The notes: generated from the sequence alone by a model not told the origin. DNA of 64,000 nt from Mesotaenium endlicherianum (GCA_009602735.1 WELA01012617.1:1-64000), one strand, 5' to 3'. Shown: positions 34,593-47,411, numbered from the stretch's first letter. Numbers and translations: made by a program.

Positions 34593-37500
34593 TGGTATCG
34601 GAGCAGGTTCTAACTCTCGGCTCCCGCACTTCGATGGGAAGGGTGTTGAGTATCTTGTGTGGTCGCGAAGAGTGTGTGCACAGTTAGCCAGACATGATCT
34701 CAAGGAGATAGTGCTAAGAAATGAAAAGATCCCAGATCCACTCCAAGTGCCCGCCGCAAATGCTGATGCAGCAACCAGAGAAGCGTATGTTGCGAATGGA
34801 GTAGCTAGAGTTGCATGGCGAAAGAGGGAGGCACATGCATTTGATCTGCTTACAAAGAGCTTGGGTCAGGAGACCTACATGAGAGTGCTGAATTTAGAGA
34901 CCAGCACAACGATGTGGAAGTTGTTGAAGAACCTGCACCAGTAGTATAGTGTTGCTAACAGAGGCACCTTTAAGAAGAAATTTACTCTGTTAAAACAAGA
35001 AGAGGGAGAGAGCGTGCAGTCTTACTTCTCCCGCATCAGAGAAGTGTGTGAGATATTAATAGCCTTGGATGCCGAGGTGAATCAAGAAGATCAGGTGATT
35101 CAAACTGTGAATGGATTGGATTCAAAGTTTGAGACCTTCAGAGACTCCTTGTCAGTGCTGACAACTGCTGAACTCACCATGGAGAACATTGAATCCAAGT
35201 TGCTCATTAAAGAGGTTCAGTAGGAGACCAAAGAAAAGGCAAGCTCATCCATTGAAAAGGCTCGACTCATATTTGGAGACAGGAAGTTTTGTTTGGTGGG
35301 CAATCAGCTAGTGGAGCAGATGGAAGAGCTTAGCGTGGCCAGTTCCAGTCGGCAAGGAGAAGGATGGGGAGAAAGGAGGTCAGGATCTCATAGAGGAGGC
35401 TATCAAGGCAAAGGAGGTGGAAGCAAGAAAGGGAGATGCTTCATTTGTGGGAAGACAAGACATTCTGCACCAAGCTGCGAGGATGCAGTGTGCTTCACTT
35501 GCAACAAGAAGGGACATCTAGCCAGGGATTGCAGCCAGAAGAGAGAAGGTACTTCTCTTCACGATGCTAAAGAAAATGGCAATACTGTTACTATAGAGGA
35601 GTCACTGGTGTGCAGCGAGCAGGATGAGGATGCCTGGTTTGTTGACTCAGGAGCTTCAAGACATGCCACTCCCAGGAGAGAGATCATGCTCGACTACAAG
35701 TCCTGCAGTCCTGTGCCAGTCAAAGTTGATGATGGCATGCTGCTGCAAGGGAATGGAACTAAAAAGGTGGTAGTCATGACACAGCTAGGCAAGAGGAGGC
35801 ACAAGTTCACGATGCAGGATGTGCTTCACCGACCGGGACTAGTGAAGAATCTGTTTTCAGTGCCAAAGACCAGAGCCCTTGGAAACACAGTGGTGTTTGA
35901 AGGAAGTGAGTGTCGAGTCATGGAGTCGGACGGTGATGTGGTAATGAAGGCTGTGAAGTCAAGTGTTCAAGGCAGCTTGTTTAAAATCTAGTGCCAAACT
36001 GAGATTGCTCAATCTGTAATGGAGCAGGTTCTTCAGGTTGAGTTTGCACTTGGTGCACAAGGAGGTGCCAAGCTGGAGAGTGACATCAACCTGTGGCACC
36101 AGAGGCTGGGACATGTGAGTAAGCAGAGGTTGAAGCAGATGGCACAAGACAAGGAGAGAGGGCTGCCAGACTTTACAGGGCAGAGTTTAGAATTCTGCAG
36201 GGGATGTCAGATGGGGAAGCAGGCCAGGAAGGCATTCCCAAAGGGAGAAGCTTCAAGGGCTAGTGAGCTGCTGGGGTTGGTTCACTCAAATGTGTGGGGA
36301 GTTGCTAGTGTAACAGCCAGATCGTCAAGAAACTTGTATTACATCACATTCACAGATGACTACCCCAGGAAGACTGAGGTGTATTTCATGAGAACCAAGG
36401 ATCAGGCGCATGAAAAGTTCTTGAAGTACAAGGTATGCGTGGAGAAGCAGTTGGGAAAGAAGATCAAGACCCTGAGGACTGATCTTGGGTCTGAGTATGT
36501 CAACGGCTACTTTGACAAGTTTCTGAGGGACAAAGGCATCAAGCATGAGCTGACTATCACTTACTCTCCTCAGCAGAATGGAGTTGCTGAGAGGAAGAAC
36601 AGGACTCTTGTGGAGGCTGCAAGAGCGATGATCTTTGCGTCTGGTCAGAACGTGAGCTTGTGGGCAGAAGCTGTAAGCACTGCTGCTTATGTGAGTAACA
36701 GGCTGCCATCGGCTGCTATTGGTGGAAGGTTTCCTGAGGAGGTCTGGAGTGTTAAGAAACTCTCTGTGCAAGAATTGAGAGTCTTCGGGACAGAGGTGTG
36801 GTCCCATGTTCCCTTGTACAAGAGGCACAAGCTGCAGCCCAAGTCTGAGAGGTGTGTACTTGTGGGCTATGACACCAACAGCAAAGGGTACAGGCTGGTG
36901 AAAGTGAGGACAGGAGAAGTGATCGTGAGGAGAGATGTGATCTTCAACGAGAAGGTGCTGGACCCTGGGAGCTCTAGACTCTATGAAGAGTTTGTACCAG
37001 AGGGAGAAGAGCAGAGCAGAGTTGAGACTCGGCTTCAAGCTGTTGCAAGAGCTGCCCCTGCTGCTGGAGCTCAGGCACTGCCAGAGATGCCGCAACCAGG
37101 CATTGAAGCTCAGGAGGAGCCTGAATCAAAGAGTGATGAGCAAGAGGGAGCAGCCTCCGATTCTGAGGACGAGGTCGAGTTCAGTGGGGAGAGAACAGGA
37201 CCTAGACTCTGAGAGGGAGCAGCACAGGAGAGGAAGAGAACAAGTCCACGACCTCAGGGAGCGACCGTACCAGAGGAGAGAAGATCAAGGAGACTGGCAG
37301 GCAGGGAGTCAGAAGCAACAGAGGAAGCTGAGAGGACCTCCAGATCACCTGCAGGAGGAGAAGCTTCCACTAGTGAAGAGAGCCATGGCTCATCTAGACA
37401 CTCAAGAAGAGAGAGTGTGCCACCTGCTAGATTTGGCTTTGATGAGTATGTAAGTGTGGCTGAGTCGATGGCTGAGGATGATGCTGTAGAGAGTGAGGTG

Positions 37501-39028
37501 GTCTACATGGTAGATGACTCAGAGCCCAAGACATTTGAGGCTGCTATGCAAACAGAGGAAGCAGCTAAGTGGAGAAAGGCTTCTGAGGAAGAGATGGAGT
37601 CACTGGCAAAGAATGAGACATGGGACCTTGCAGAGCTGCCACCTGGTAAGAAGGTTGTGGGAGGCAGGTGGATCTACAGGAAGAAGAGGAAGGCAGATGG
37701 ATTAGTGGAGAGATACAAGGCGCGGTTTGTGGCAAAGGGCTACTACCAGACAGAGGGAGAAGACTATCATGAGACTTTTGCACCAATTGCCAAGATTGCC
37801 ACAGTGAGATTCGTGGCGCAGATTGCCGCAGTGGAGGATATGGAGATGCATCAGATGGACGTGAAGACGGCATTTCTGTATGGAGAGCTGGAGGAGGAGG
37901 TCTACATGGAGCAGCAAGAGGGATTCATTGATGAGAAGTTCCCAAAGAAGGTGTGCAAGCTGAAGAAGTCCCTGTATGGATTGAAGCAGTCTCCAAGAAT
38001 GTGGAACCAGAAGATAGACTCTTTTCTTCATGGTGAGGGATTTGTGAAGTCCAGTGCTGACAGCAGTTTGTATATGTAGGGAGCAGGTGATGACAGGGTG
38101 ATGCTGGTACTATATGTTGATGACCTGCTGCTCATTGGCAAGAAGATGGTGGAGGTGCAGAAGGTGAAGGATGCCCTGAGTCGTGCCTTCGATACGAAGG
38201 ACTTGGGAGAGGTACAGTTCCTGCTTGGCATTCAGGTGAAGAGAGATAGGGCCAAGAGGATTGTAATGCTGGGTCAGCCAGCCTACTTGCAGACAGTGCT
38301 GGAGAGGTTTGATATGATGGGCTGTAAGCCTGTCAGTGTGCCCCTTGATCCTAAGCACAAGCTGAGTTCGAGTATGTGTGCTAAGGATGAGCATGAGTAT
38401 GAGATGATGTCTCAGGAGCCCATGAGGAAGGTTGCAGGTAGTGTGCACACGTCCTGATATTGCTAACGCAGTCGGGATAGTGAGTCGGTTCATGGAGAAT
38501 CCACGCTCCGCACACTGGGAGGCTATGAAGAGGATCCTGAGATATCTCAAGGGGACACCAAACCTGTGGTTGCACCTTGGAGGAAGTGATAGTGTGAGGC
38601 TAGAAGGGTGCAGTGATGTTGATTGGGGAGGAGACATAGACACTCGAAAGTCTACAACAGGTTATGCATTCTCTCTGGCTAAGGGTGCTGTGACCTAGAA
38701 GAGCAAGAGACAAAAGGTGGTGGCCTTATCGTCCATGGAGGCAGAGTATATGGCAGCCTCACAGGCAGTGAGAGAGGCACTGTGGCTGAGAAGACTTCTG
38801 GAGGACCTGGGCTACGAGCAGAAGAGGCCCACTATTATTTTGAGTGATAGTCAGAGCTGCATTGCGTTAGGAAAGAACTCTGTTGAGCATGCTAGGAGTA
38901 AACATATAGATATTCAATATCATAAGTGCAGGGAGTGTGTGCTTGATGGTAGTGTAGAGTTCAAGTTTGTTAGAACTGATAAGATGGTGGGTGATGCCTT
39001 GACAAAGGCTGTTCCNGTGATGCCTTGA
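34570..39028 (+). pseudogene. F gag-pol (fossil)
   Basis: Gag lies at about 34570-35223. Two CCHC knuckles (CFICGKTRHSAPSC, CFTCNKKGHLARDC) and protease WFVDSGASRHATP are within 35293-35991. Integrase (36019-37212) has LWHQRLGHVS, the CxxC segment and GVAERKNRTLVE. RT (about 37417-38457) has WIYRKKRKADG, QMDVKTAFLYGELEEEVYM and YVDDLLL. RNase H (38432-39028) has VALSSMEAEYMA and VEHARSKHIDI. The first ATG lies inside the LTR end, as in several plant Copia families. Confidence 0.9.
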
Positions 39029-39120
39029 CAAAGGTTGTTCCTAGAGTAAAGCACCAATGGTGTGCTGAGATGCTAGGACTATAAGAGATAGTGAGCAGAT
39101 AGATTAGAACTGAGAGAGAG

Positions 39121-39481
39121 TGTAGAACATAAGCAGTCCTAGCTCTAATTGCTTAGCATGTGCGTTCACATGTGTGGAGGTTGACTGAAGTTTGTGGTCG
39201 GTTGAGTCCAGCTAATGTTGGTTGAGAGTGTTGATGTGTAGGGCTTCTAATGACTAGGACTGTTGATTAGTTCAAGGTAGGTTAGCAGTCGCAAATGTGA
39301 ATATAGAAGGGCAGAGAAACTTGTAACTGACTCACTTGAGTAAGAAAGAGTTGAGCCCCCGAGAAAGAGAGTGCTCCTCTTGGTGTCGTGTGCATGCTTA
39401 TATGTGTTGCGTATGAGCTGCAAGTGAAGTATTTGTCTTGCTATAGAACGAGTAAGCAATGACAGATGAAGATTTTCAACA
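39121..39481 (+). repeat. F 3' LTR (361 bp)
   Basis: TGTAGAACATAAG ... GATTTTCAACA, preceded by the purine tract GAACTGAGAGAGAG. Confidence 0.95.
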
Positions 39482-39486
39482 CCAGC

Positions 39487-39969
39487 ACTCTTCTGCAGCA
39501 AAGTTATGACAAAAGCGACTTGCTTGTCGGGCGTGAGCGCAGAATACTCCGTAAACTTCTTCACTCCAAAAATCCACTGATAGCAGGCGACGATCCACGC
39601 TCTCCAGTATACACTTCAGGCTTAGGCGCACGCACTCGTGATGCGGGTGGAATAACTGGTTGCACCACTGGGTTAATTGGTGGTACAACGGGTGCAGGTG
39701 CCGAACTCGTCGAAGCGGCATTCCCAACAACAGCTCGCACCATCCTCTCCACCTCCGCGCGCATATTTTGTTGAAATTGGGCGTAGACTTCTCCTCCAAA
39801 TGCATTTGCCATTTGCCTGAGCATCGCCTGCATCTCTTGTTGTTCCCTAGTTATCGTTGGTGCTGCCTACTGCCCCGCGCGCTCAACATGCTCGACATGT
39901 TTGCCTCCTCCAGCTGCCGACTGCGACTCCATAATGTAATATGCAAACTAGCCCAGCTCCGATACCAGA
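39487..39969 (-). pseudogene. I gag N-terminus, leader and primer site (fossil)
   Basis: On the minus strand MQAMLRQMANAFGGEVYAQF and RAPKPEVYTGE precede the capsid-like domain at 33945-34231. The primer site TGGTATCGGAGCTGGGC reads leftward from 39967, two bases from the 5' LTR. Confidence 0.85.
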
Positions 39970-40710
39970 TGAAAGGGGCAGAGTGCCCTAGTGGAAGCGT
40001 AGTGACTCACGAGGAAAAGAACTAGTTGCAATCATACTAAAGAGTGCAGCGGCATATCATTAAGAAAGCTTGGGATGGGAAAACATATTGACTGGCAAGA
40101 AACTGCTCACAAATGATGTAGGATGGAAGATCTTGTCATTACAAACCCGTAAGAATTTACAGAAGTGGAAACTGATAAGAAACAAAGAAGTTAAACCTAT
40201 TTATAATTTTCTGCCTAAGTGCTCCTCCCTAGGAGAAAGCTAGGGATTTTCTTAAGTGTTTGTCAAATTGTCCCTTCCAGAATATTCGTAAATAAGCTAG
40301 AGCAGTCTAATCTGACGTGTCGGGCCTAATTGACGTCCACATACATGCCACGACATTACTATAATATTCTATCTTAGACGCGCTAGGGTAAACCGAAACT
40401 TCTAGGTAATTCGACCTAGTCGGTACTCCGCGTCAGTCGAACTTAAGTGAAGGTTCGAGTTCATTCTAACGGGCCAGATCGCTCGACGCTGTCGGTCAAT
40501 CCGACGGTCGCGCTCACCGCAAATTCAGGACAGTCGTCAACCGACCTCAAAACTAATTGAACTTCGGAAACCCATCACTCTCTCAATACTTGACCAAATT
40601 CGATGAACTTTCTATCAAATTGATCACAAAAACAAACTCTACACTACTATACAATCAAAACATACTTTCATGAAACTCAAAAATGCACTTTGTTAACCCA
40701 TGACCTTACA
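39970..40710 (-). repeat. I 5' LTR (741 bp)
   Basis: Same sequence family and orientation as 24725-25468. Ends TGAAAGGGG on the left, GACCTTACA on the right. Confidence 0.9.
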
Positions 40711-41060
40711 GTGGAAGTACGATGTAACTGAGAGATTTTTCTCATCAATTTAGCCCTTCTTTGTGGTCTACAAAGACCTTCATGATCCTAGTGTCTATCA
40801 CAACTCCCGAGAACTTTTGCACTCTTATGCAATGTAGTTGGGCTTTCTCCTAGCAAACCAAAATGCCAACACTCTGGCAGTCAGTCAGTCTTGGACTCTA
40901 GCATGCTCCTCCTCCGACTTGCATGCGTGAAGGATATTATCCATATAGGGAATCAGAGTAACTCTCCCTTTAATCTCCATCTCTTTGATTAGCTGTTTGA
41001 TCACCTTGGTGAAAACATCTGGTGCTGAAGCTAGGCCAGAATGGTAAGCTAGTGTACACA
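40711..41060 (-). pseudogene. DIRS-like element M: reverse transcriptase piece (fossil)
   Basis: GLASAPDVFTKVIKQLIKEM, then VTLIPYMDNILHACKSEEE, gives the RT fingers/palm region with YMDNIL at the YxDD position. Farther along the strand EKAQLHCIRVQKFSGVVIDT matches the region after the RT active site in DIRS-type elements (LEKSQL... FLGLVIDT). Gypsy I lies directly to its left and Copia G begins at 41061. Confidence 0.7.
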
Positions 41061-41411
41061 TGTAGAAAATAGGTAGTCCTAGCTCTATTTGTGTGACATG
41101 TGTGTTCACTTATGTGATGGTCGACATGTGCGTGCGATCGGTCCATTCCAGTCAATGTTTGGTGTATGTGTCGAAATCTAGAGTTCAGGATGCCTAGGAC
41201 CGTCAATGAGTTCGAGGTAGGTTAGCAGCCGCCACTAGGCAGAGAAGTTGTGGAAGGACACACTTGAGTAAGAAAGACTTAAGCCTAAGAAAGAGTGTGC
41301 TCCTCTTGGTGTCACATGTGTGCATGCTTATAAGTGGTGTGAATAAGCTGCAAGAGAAGTGACTGCCTTGCCTCGTGAAGATTGAGCAATAGCTGACGAT
41401 GATTTTCAACA
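41061..41411 (+). repeat. G 5' LTR (351 bp)
   Basis: TGTAGAAAATAGG ... GATTTTCAACA, clearly diverged from the F LTRs. The primer site TGGTATCGGAGCAGG follows at 41412. Confidence 0.9.
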
Positions 41412-41692
41412 TGGTATCGGAGCAGGATCTAACTCTCGGCTCTCGCACTTCGATGGGAAGGGCACTGAGTATCTTGTATGGTCTCTAAGAGTGCAGGCAC
41501 AACTAGCCAGACGTGATCTTCAAGAGATAGTACTTGGGGATGAGAAGATTCTAGAACCACTTCTAGTGCCTGCTGCAAACGCAGATGCAACAACCAGAGA
41601 AGCGTATGTGGCAAATGGAGCAGCACGAGTCGCATGGCGAAAGAGAGAGGCATATGCGTTTGATCTACTCACAAAGAGTCAAGGTCAGGAGA
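41412..41692 (+). pseudogene. G gag N-terminus (fossil)
   Basis: SRLSHFDGKG-like start and REAYVANGAARVAWRKREAY match gag of F (34600-34860). Element E follows. Confidence 0.85.
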
Positions 41693-42406
41693 TGAAATGA
41701 AGCGACTTACCAAATAGACGATTAACATTTAAAATCTTTATATCAGCAAGTAATCTTTATGGTATTTTTTGTTTAGTGATTAAAAAGCAAAGGACAACAC
41801 ACTAGCAGTGGACAATACTTGCAAGTCAAATGCAAGTAAACTAGCATCAATAATGCAATCCGTAAACTCATACATAAGCAAGGCTAAAAAACAGTGCATA
41901 TCAATGGCTTCTCGCCTTGGATCCAGATATCTCTCAGTAAGCAGTACAAGAGAGTTGGCCTCCTTTCCAAATGCCGAACCCGAGAGCAATACCTAGCAAA
42001 TGTACATGGAATGGGCTTACTGTTCAACGACCAGTGCGATGGCACCGCCTAACCGGGAGTTAACCACGTTGGTAGGACCTCGATTCACCAAATCCACCGC
42101 CATCTCCCATCATCCCGAATCGTCATCCATCCTAAGAATGGCATCTGGCTATTCATCTAGCACACCACACTAATTTGCATATCTAGGCAATTCGCTGCTA
42201 CCGAGTACGAAAGTCAGCTGGCTGTCAAAGAATGTGTCAGCAAGCTGACCTAAGTTGACTTCAGCCTGCTGCGCCCGGCTGAGTCATTAAACTGATTATT
42301 TTATAAGTCCTGCAGACTCAATGTTAACTACAAATCAGCAATCTGAACTTATTTAACTAATATATTTAAATGAATTTTATATCAACCAATATACTGATTC
42401 ATTATA
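41693..42406 (-). repeat. E 3' LTR (714 bp)
   Basis: Inverted copy of the C LTRs, ends TGAAATGAAG and CTGATTCATTATA. On the minus strand GTTAAGTTGCAGGGAT precedes it, as in C. Confidence 0.85.
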
Positions 42407-42480
42407 ATCCCTGCAACTTAACATGTTGTCGCCTTGACAACACTAACTAACACTAGTAACAGCGTGCTGTTCCTTCCGCC

Positions 42481-43600
42481 ACCAGCCTACAGCCATTAGG
42501 AGGGAGATGTCACTGGGGCCCTATGGTCAGGGGAGCCAGACCTCGACCTGTCTTGGGGTCTTCTGAAGCCTGGGGGATCCGCGTAGGGGCCACGGGGAGA
42601 ACGCAGTAACTGGGCTGTTTCCTCCAGCACAGTCTGAAACTAAATGGAGGCTGCCTTCTCCAGGGCAGGCCTCAAACTGACAGGTACATATACCGACATC
42701 CCAGAAGGATGTTGCATGACATGAGCCAAGGGCACATGCCCTCTCTGCGAGGGAGATGCTCGCAGGCCTCTAGCTATTTCTCTAGCAGCCCTCCTGTCTG
42801 CCCTGTCTGATTGGGTCTCTGTGCCTGCAAATGGGCTCTGTCCTCAGGCAGTCCCCAGCCAAGTGATATCTTCCTCTTCAGCGAGCTGATGCAGGGCCAA
42901 CCCAGTGTTCTCCCTTACAGGGGATGTGGCAGGTGTCAGGATCACAGCGGGGCTAGTGTCCACCTCCTCGCCTTCCTCTTCTTCTTCCTCAAAGCCCTCC
43001 TCCTCTCCTTCCCCTTCTTCCTCTGAGACTGCTGGGGTCTCTTTTGTCCGCTGCTCTAGCTCTTCCTGAGAAAAAGAATATTCCACTGACCTTCCCCTTT
43101 TGGGTGCTGGTGGGGGCTGTTGAGTCCGGATCGCATACAGGTCCTTTTCTCCCTGCTTGCTTGCCCATTTGGCATAAGCGTGCTTCCCTTTAGAGAATGA
43201 CTCTCGGGCCCTGCTCCTGTCCTCCTGCATTTCTTGGCTCATGCAGTCTCTTACTCCAGCCAGTCTTGGGTCCCAAGCGGAAGTATGAGTAGGCAACACT
43301 ATGTTCCCCTGTAGGTCCGTTAGGAAGTCTTCCTCCCTTGCCTTGTCATTTTGCTGGTCCCTCGTGTTGATGGTCATCCACCGCCAATTGGTGGGCATCT
43401 GGAAGAAGGTCGGGTCTGTCCGTTTCAGAGTACGAGGGTAGCAGTGCCCTGCAAAGTCTAGTTGACTGGTTTCCCTAGCCAAAAATTCTCAGCTCCTTCT
43501 CTCCACCTTATTATACATGGCCTTGAACCTGTTATGGGATGTGGAGTTCTTAACGCTGTCCGCGTCCATGAGGATCATCCTGATAACCCTGACATTCTTC
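42481..43600 (-). pseudogene. E accessory coding region downstream of pol (fossil, unknown function)
   Basis: The open piece 42844-43482 (212 codons) reads LARETSQLDFAGHCYP, PTNWRWMTI, SKGKHAYAKWA, QQPPPAPKRG, and then a long Glu tract. A further segment at 42600-42760 reads VPLAHVMQHPSG. The same motifs in the same order stand in C (9980-10930). The region lies between the chromodomain and the 3' LTR in sense orientation. The acidic end suggests binding to a basic partner such as histones, but that is only a guess. Confidence 0.65.
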
Positions 43601-43639
43601 CAGATACCTAGGATCAACACAGCTCCTACTTCGTTCACC

Positions 43640-46600
43640 TGGGCCATTGCCTTGGCCTCGCTCGGACAGAGGGAGCGTCTAAAATCTCCTCGACCTCATA
43701 TTCCTCAGGGTCACCATCCCGGACAGCGGGGACCGGTCCCGGTTGGGCACGTAACCAACCTGTGAACAGTGTATTCTGCTGACATGTTCAGTTTGTAAGC
43801 ATTCTGACCGACATGACGCACCACCGACTACGGACCGACCCAGACAGGTCCAAGCTTTTTCTTGACCACACCAGGCAAGTACAGGTGCTGAGAATGCAGT
43901 TTGACCAGATCGCTCTTGGAAAATGTCAGTTCTCGATGGTGCTGATTAGCGTACTTTTGTTGGTTTTCTTGGGCTTTGTGCAAGTTCTATTGGACTTTTG
44001 ACAGGGTGTCAGCAAACTCCTAGGTTAACAGGAGGGAGACCAGATTGTTAATCCCCTCAGGGTGCGTTAAAGACATCCCTAGTACATCGAAAGGAGACTT
44101 AGAGACTCTACCCAGGCTCAGTTCAAAAGGATTCTTGCCCGTTGACGCGTGCACCGCATTGTTGACCGCAAACTGGATTTGAGGCAACAGGTCATCCCGA
44201 TTGTCTTGTTTTTTGTTAATATATGCTCTCAGCACCTCTTGCAGAATTTGGTTAGTTCTTTCAGTCTGCCCATCAGTCTGAAGTGGGTTTGTTGTGCTGA
44301 GCAGCTGTTTGACTCCCATTAACCCCATTAAAGCTCTCCAGAATTTATGGGTAAATTTGAGTCTCTGTCTGAGATGATATTAGACGGTAACCCATGTTGG
44401 CATACTACATGATTGTAGAACAATCTTGCTGTTTCGAGTGCAGTTACTTTGATAGTTGTGGGGATTAAAACGACCATTTTTGTCAGTTTATCCACAACTA
44501 CCAGTATCGAATCATGCCCATTGGCAGTTCGTGGCAGTGTTACCATCCAATCCATGGATATTGTTTCCTAGCGTCCAGCTGGGATGGGCAGCGATTGTTA
44601 GAGACCTCCCGATGGTGTGTGCCTAGACTTATTTCTTTGACACTAATCACAGGATTTAGCATATTTCAAGACCTCCAGAGGTAATCCCTCCCAATGATAA
44701 TGTTTTGCCAGTTTGCCAACACTCTTGGCCTGCCCCAAATGCCCACACAGTAAATTGTCATGTGCTTGACTCAATAAAAGGGACCTTAATTATAAATTCT
44801 AGGAATGACCAGCTTCAGCCAGCCTGAAGAGGTTTCAGTCACCCAGACCCCTCCCTCAAGCTTATACCCGAGCGCAGTAGCAAAACGCACACCATCAGTA
44901 GGGCTGGGCTCAAAAAGGTAGGCTTTCCTAAGTTGTTCAAGGGAGGACTTCTTCACCTTTAGTGAAGTGAGTGCACACAGGACTTTATCTACAGCATGCT
45001 GACTAAAGTTCCTTTCTTGCAAGTCAGGTCTTCTAGTGAGTGCATCAGCAGGATTTAACTTCCCTGGTTTGTAGTCAATCGGAACTTGAAACTGCTCCAG
45101 CATCTGGCTCCAGCGGTTCTCCCTCCTTGACAGCTTGGAGTCCTTCTGAAAGTGAGTCAGAGCTAAATGATCTGTAATCATCTTAAAAGCTTTACCATGT
45201 AAGTATGCTCTTCACTGTTTGAGCACATGAATGATAGCTAGCAGCTCTTTATCATGCACAGAGTAATTAATTTCAGCTGGATTAAATTTCATAGACTCGT
45301 ACAACAGAGGATGCCACCTTGCTTTATCTTACCATCCTTTGTGGTTTTGTCAGCAGGCTGCAACAAAATAGCAACCATGGCAAAGTCAAAAGCATCAGTA
45401 ACCACCTGCACAAGTTTGCTGGAGTCATACACGGCTAGCACTGGGGCAGAACAAAGAGCATCTTTAAGGGTCTGGAAGGCAGCCTACTGCTCTTCCCCCC
45501 ACACATACCCTATGTCTTTCTTAATAAAGTCAGTCAGTTTACTGGCCTTTGTGGAATAATTAGAATATGATCCAGGAACACTTGCACAAACTTATCCAGG
45601 TAAGGTCATTCATAGCACCCATGAAGGTTGGAAGAGCATTGGTCAGTCCGAATGGCATCATGTTGAACTCATGGTGTCCATAACGTGTGCGAAAGGCTGT
45701 CTTGTGTTCATCCCCCTCAGCATTTCTGATTTGATCATAACCACTCTTGAGATCTATCTTACTGAACACTTTAGCACCAGACAGGGTATCAAGTAAATCC
45801 TCGATTCTGGATAAAGCATACTTGTTCTTTACTGTAATTCTGTTAAGAGCTCTGTAATCAACACTCATCCGCATACTCCCATTCTTCTTCTTAACAAAGA
45901 GGATGGGTGCGCCATAAGATGATTTACTGGGGGAAATGTAACCTTTTTCCTCAAGCTCTGCAATCTGTGTTTTCAACTCCTCGCTCTCCACATAAGACGA
46001 GCCATAAGTGCGTTGTCAGGGTGGCTGACTCCCAGGTAATAAGTCAATCTTGTGATTCACTTCCCTCTTAGGGAATAGTGCTGGAGGCATATTATGAATA
46101 TCAGTGTATTGAGCAACAATTTTTGTAGCAGTAGGGTGCTTCGGAGGGCTTACCTTTTTCTCAACCACTTCTTCAGGTTGAGGAGGTATCTCTTTGAGCA
46201 ACAGACAAAGCATTCTGTCTTCCTTCTGGTTCTAGTTTTTGATGAACTCCATTGCATTTAGCACTTTGCATCCTCCTGAAAGCCTCTTCTCTTCCTTCAT
46301 TTGCTATCCATAAAGGACAAGAGGAAGAACACTGGTGGGTGCCAAGTTAGTCTGTCCATCACAGGCTCCTCTCACTGTAACTGAACCTCTGCTGCAACAC
46401 ACTTTGGCTTGATGTCTATTAAGCCAGGACCTGCCTAGCACGAGATCATAGAAGCCAGTGTTGAGTTCCTTAGATCTAAGCGTTTCAATTAGAACTGCAA
46501 TGCCAGATCCAAACTGGACCTCAATAGGCTTGGTTAACATTTATCCCGGGATACTTGAGGCATCTCTAAGGAATATTTTTCATTCCCTTGGGTGACAGTA

Positions 46601-46740
46601 GGCAGCCTTAGCCGCTTAAGTAAGTCCTTATGGATGAAAGTATGTGACGCCCCTTTGTCAACAAATGCCCTCACCTTCCTACGTGCAATCCTGCAATGCA
46701 GTAGGACAGGGGAGACTGTCTTTTCCTGACTTTCGCATTG
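43640..46740 (-). pseudogene. E pol: protease, RT, RNase H, integrase, chromodomain start (fossil)
   Basis: Minus-strand order: protease about 46304-46740 (KVRAFVDKGASHTFIH), RT 45560-46213 ([36 protein letters not shown]), RNase H about 44786-45550 (ITDHLALTHFQKDSK), integrase 44020-44780 (MDWMVTLPRTANGHDSILVVVDK; QTDGQTERTNQILQEVL), integrase C-terminus to 43800, and EEYEVEEILDAPSVRAR near 43680-43720 as the start of a chromodomain. Confidence 0.85.
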
Positions 46741-46771
46741 TTCTGCTGACTTAGCAAAGAAATGTTGGACA

Positions 46772-47411
46772 TCAGGTGCAACAAGATCTCGGCTTATTCC
46801 TACCACCACCTCTTCCATAGCCGCCTCGAGAGAAACCTCCTCTCCCTTTAGACTGCATAGCATTATCCTCATACTCATATTCAGCACCGTGATTATCCTC
46901 AGCCTGGTCTCCTTCAATTGCATTGTAGGAACCGTGGGGCTTTTTGACAACCTTAGTCACCAAAACATTACCCTGGCGCTTGTGATTGAACTGCTGCTGA
47001 TCCCAGGCATCAGCATGCTGGATCAAGTCAGCCAGTTTCTTATACTTCTTTCCAGCAAAATGACCAGAGACTTCGGATTTTAAGCCAAACCTGAAGTATG
47101 CTATCCAATACCGCTCTGGCAAGTCTGGCTGCTTCATCATGTTCGCTTGAAGGTTTTGAGCAAACTCAGCAACTGAAGTGGACTGCTTCAATGTGAAGGA
47201 GATCATCACATAGATAGCTTTCTCCTGCTGATTGATCACATCAAACTTCTCATGCAATTTCTCGACAAAGTCCACCCAAGTAGGGTCACCGAGTTATTGA
47301 GCCTTACGCATCAGGGGACTGAACAGCAAAGGCGCTCTCATTCAGATGACCATAAAGTAGCTAAAACACATCCCACTGACTTAGGTGCAAAACCATGGAA
47401 TCTGTCCGCTG
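46772..47411 (-). pseudogene. E gag, middle and C-terminal part (fossil)
   Basis: The open piece 46772-47275 begins DFVEKLHEKFDVINQQEKA and ends in Gly/Arg-rich GRGGFSRGGYGRGGGRNKP. It has the capsid-like gag helices (SVAEFAQNLQANMMK; ERYWIAYFRFGLKSEV). LTR N separates it from the N-terminal piece. Confidence 0.8.

Larger units (their letters stand above)
34232..39481 (+). mobile_element. Ty1/Copia element F, near full length (fossil)
   Basis: Two 361 bp LTRs and a perfect CCAGC duplication (34227-34231, 39482-39486) make this a complete 5.25 kb insertion in gag of Gypsy I. The order is primer site, gag, zinc knuckles, protease, integrase, RT, RNase H, which is the Copia order. The LTRs differ at about 15 of 361 sites (~4%). 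The coding region has about five or six breaks. An N and a local duplication near 39016 are probably an assembly join. Confidence 0.95.
24725..40710 (-). mobile_element. Ty3/Gypsy chromovirus I, interrupted by L and F (fossil)
   Basis: LTRs of 744 bp (left) and 741 bp (right) with ends TGTAAGG/CTTTCA bound an internal region on the minus strand. It has a primer site at 39954-39967, gag (39487-39969, 33945-34231, 29010-29303), then protease, RT, RNase H, integrase and chromodomain down to 25470. L (29304-33944) and F (34232-39481) are both inserted in gag. It lies inside DIRS-like M, with RT of M on its right and the recombinase on its left. Most of pol is open and only a few breaks are seen. 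Flanks GTTGC/GTGGA do not make a clean target duplication. Confidence 0.9.
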
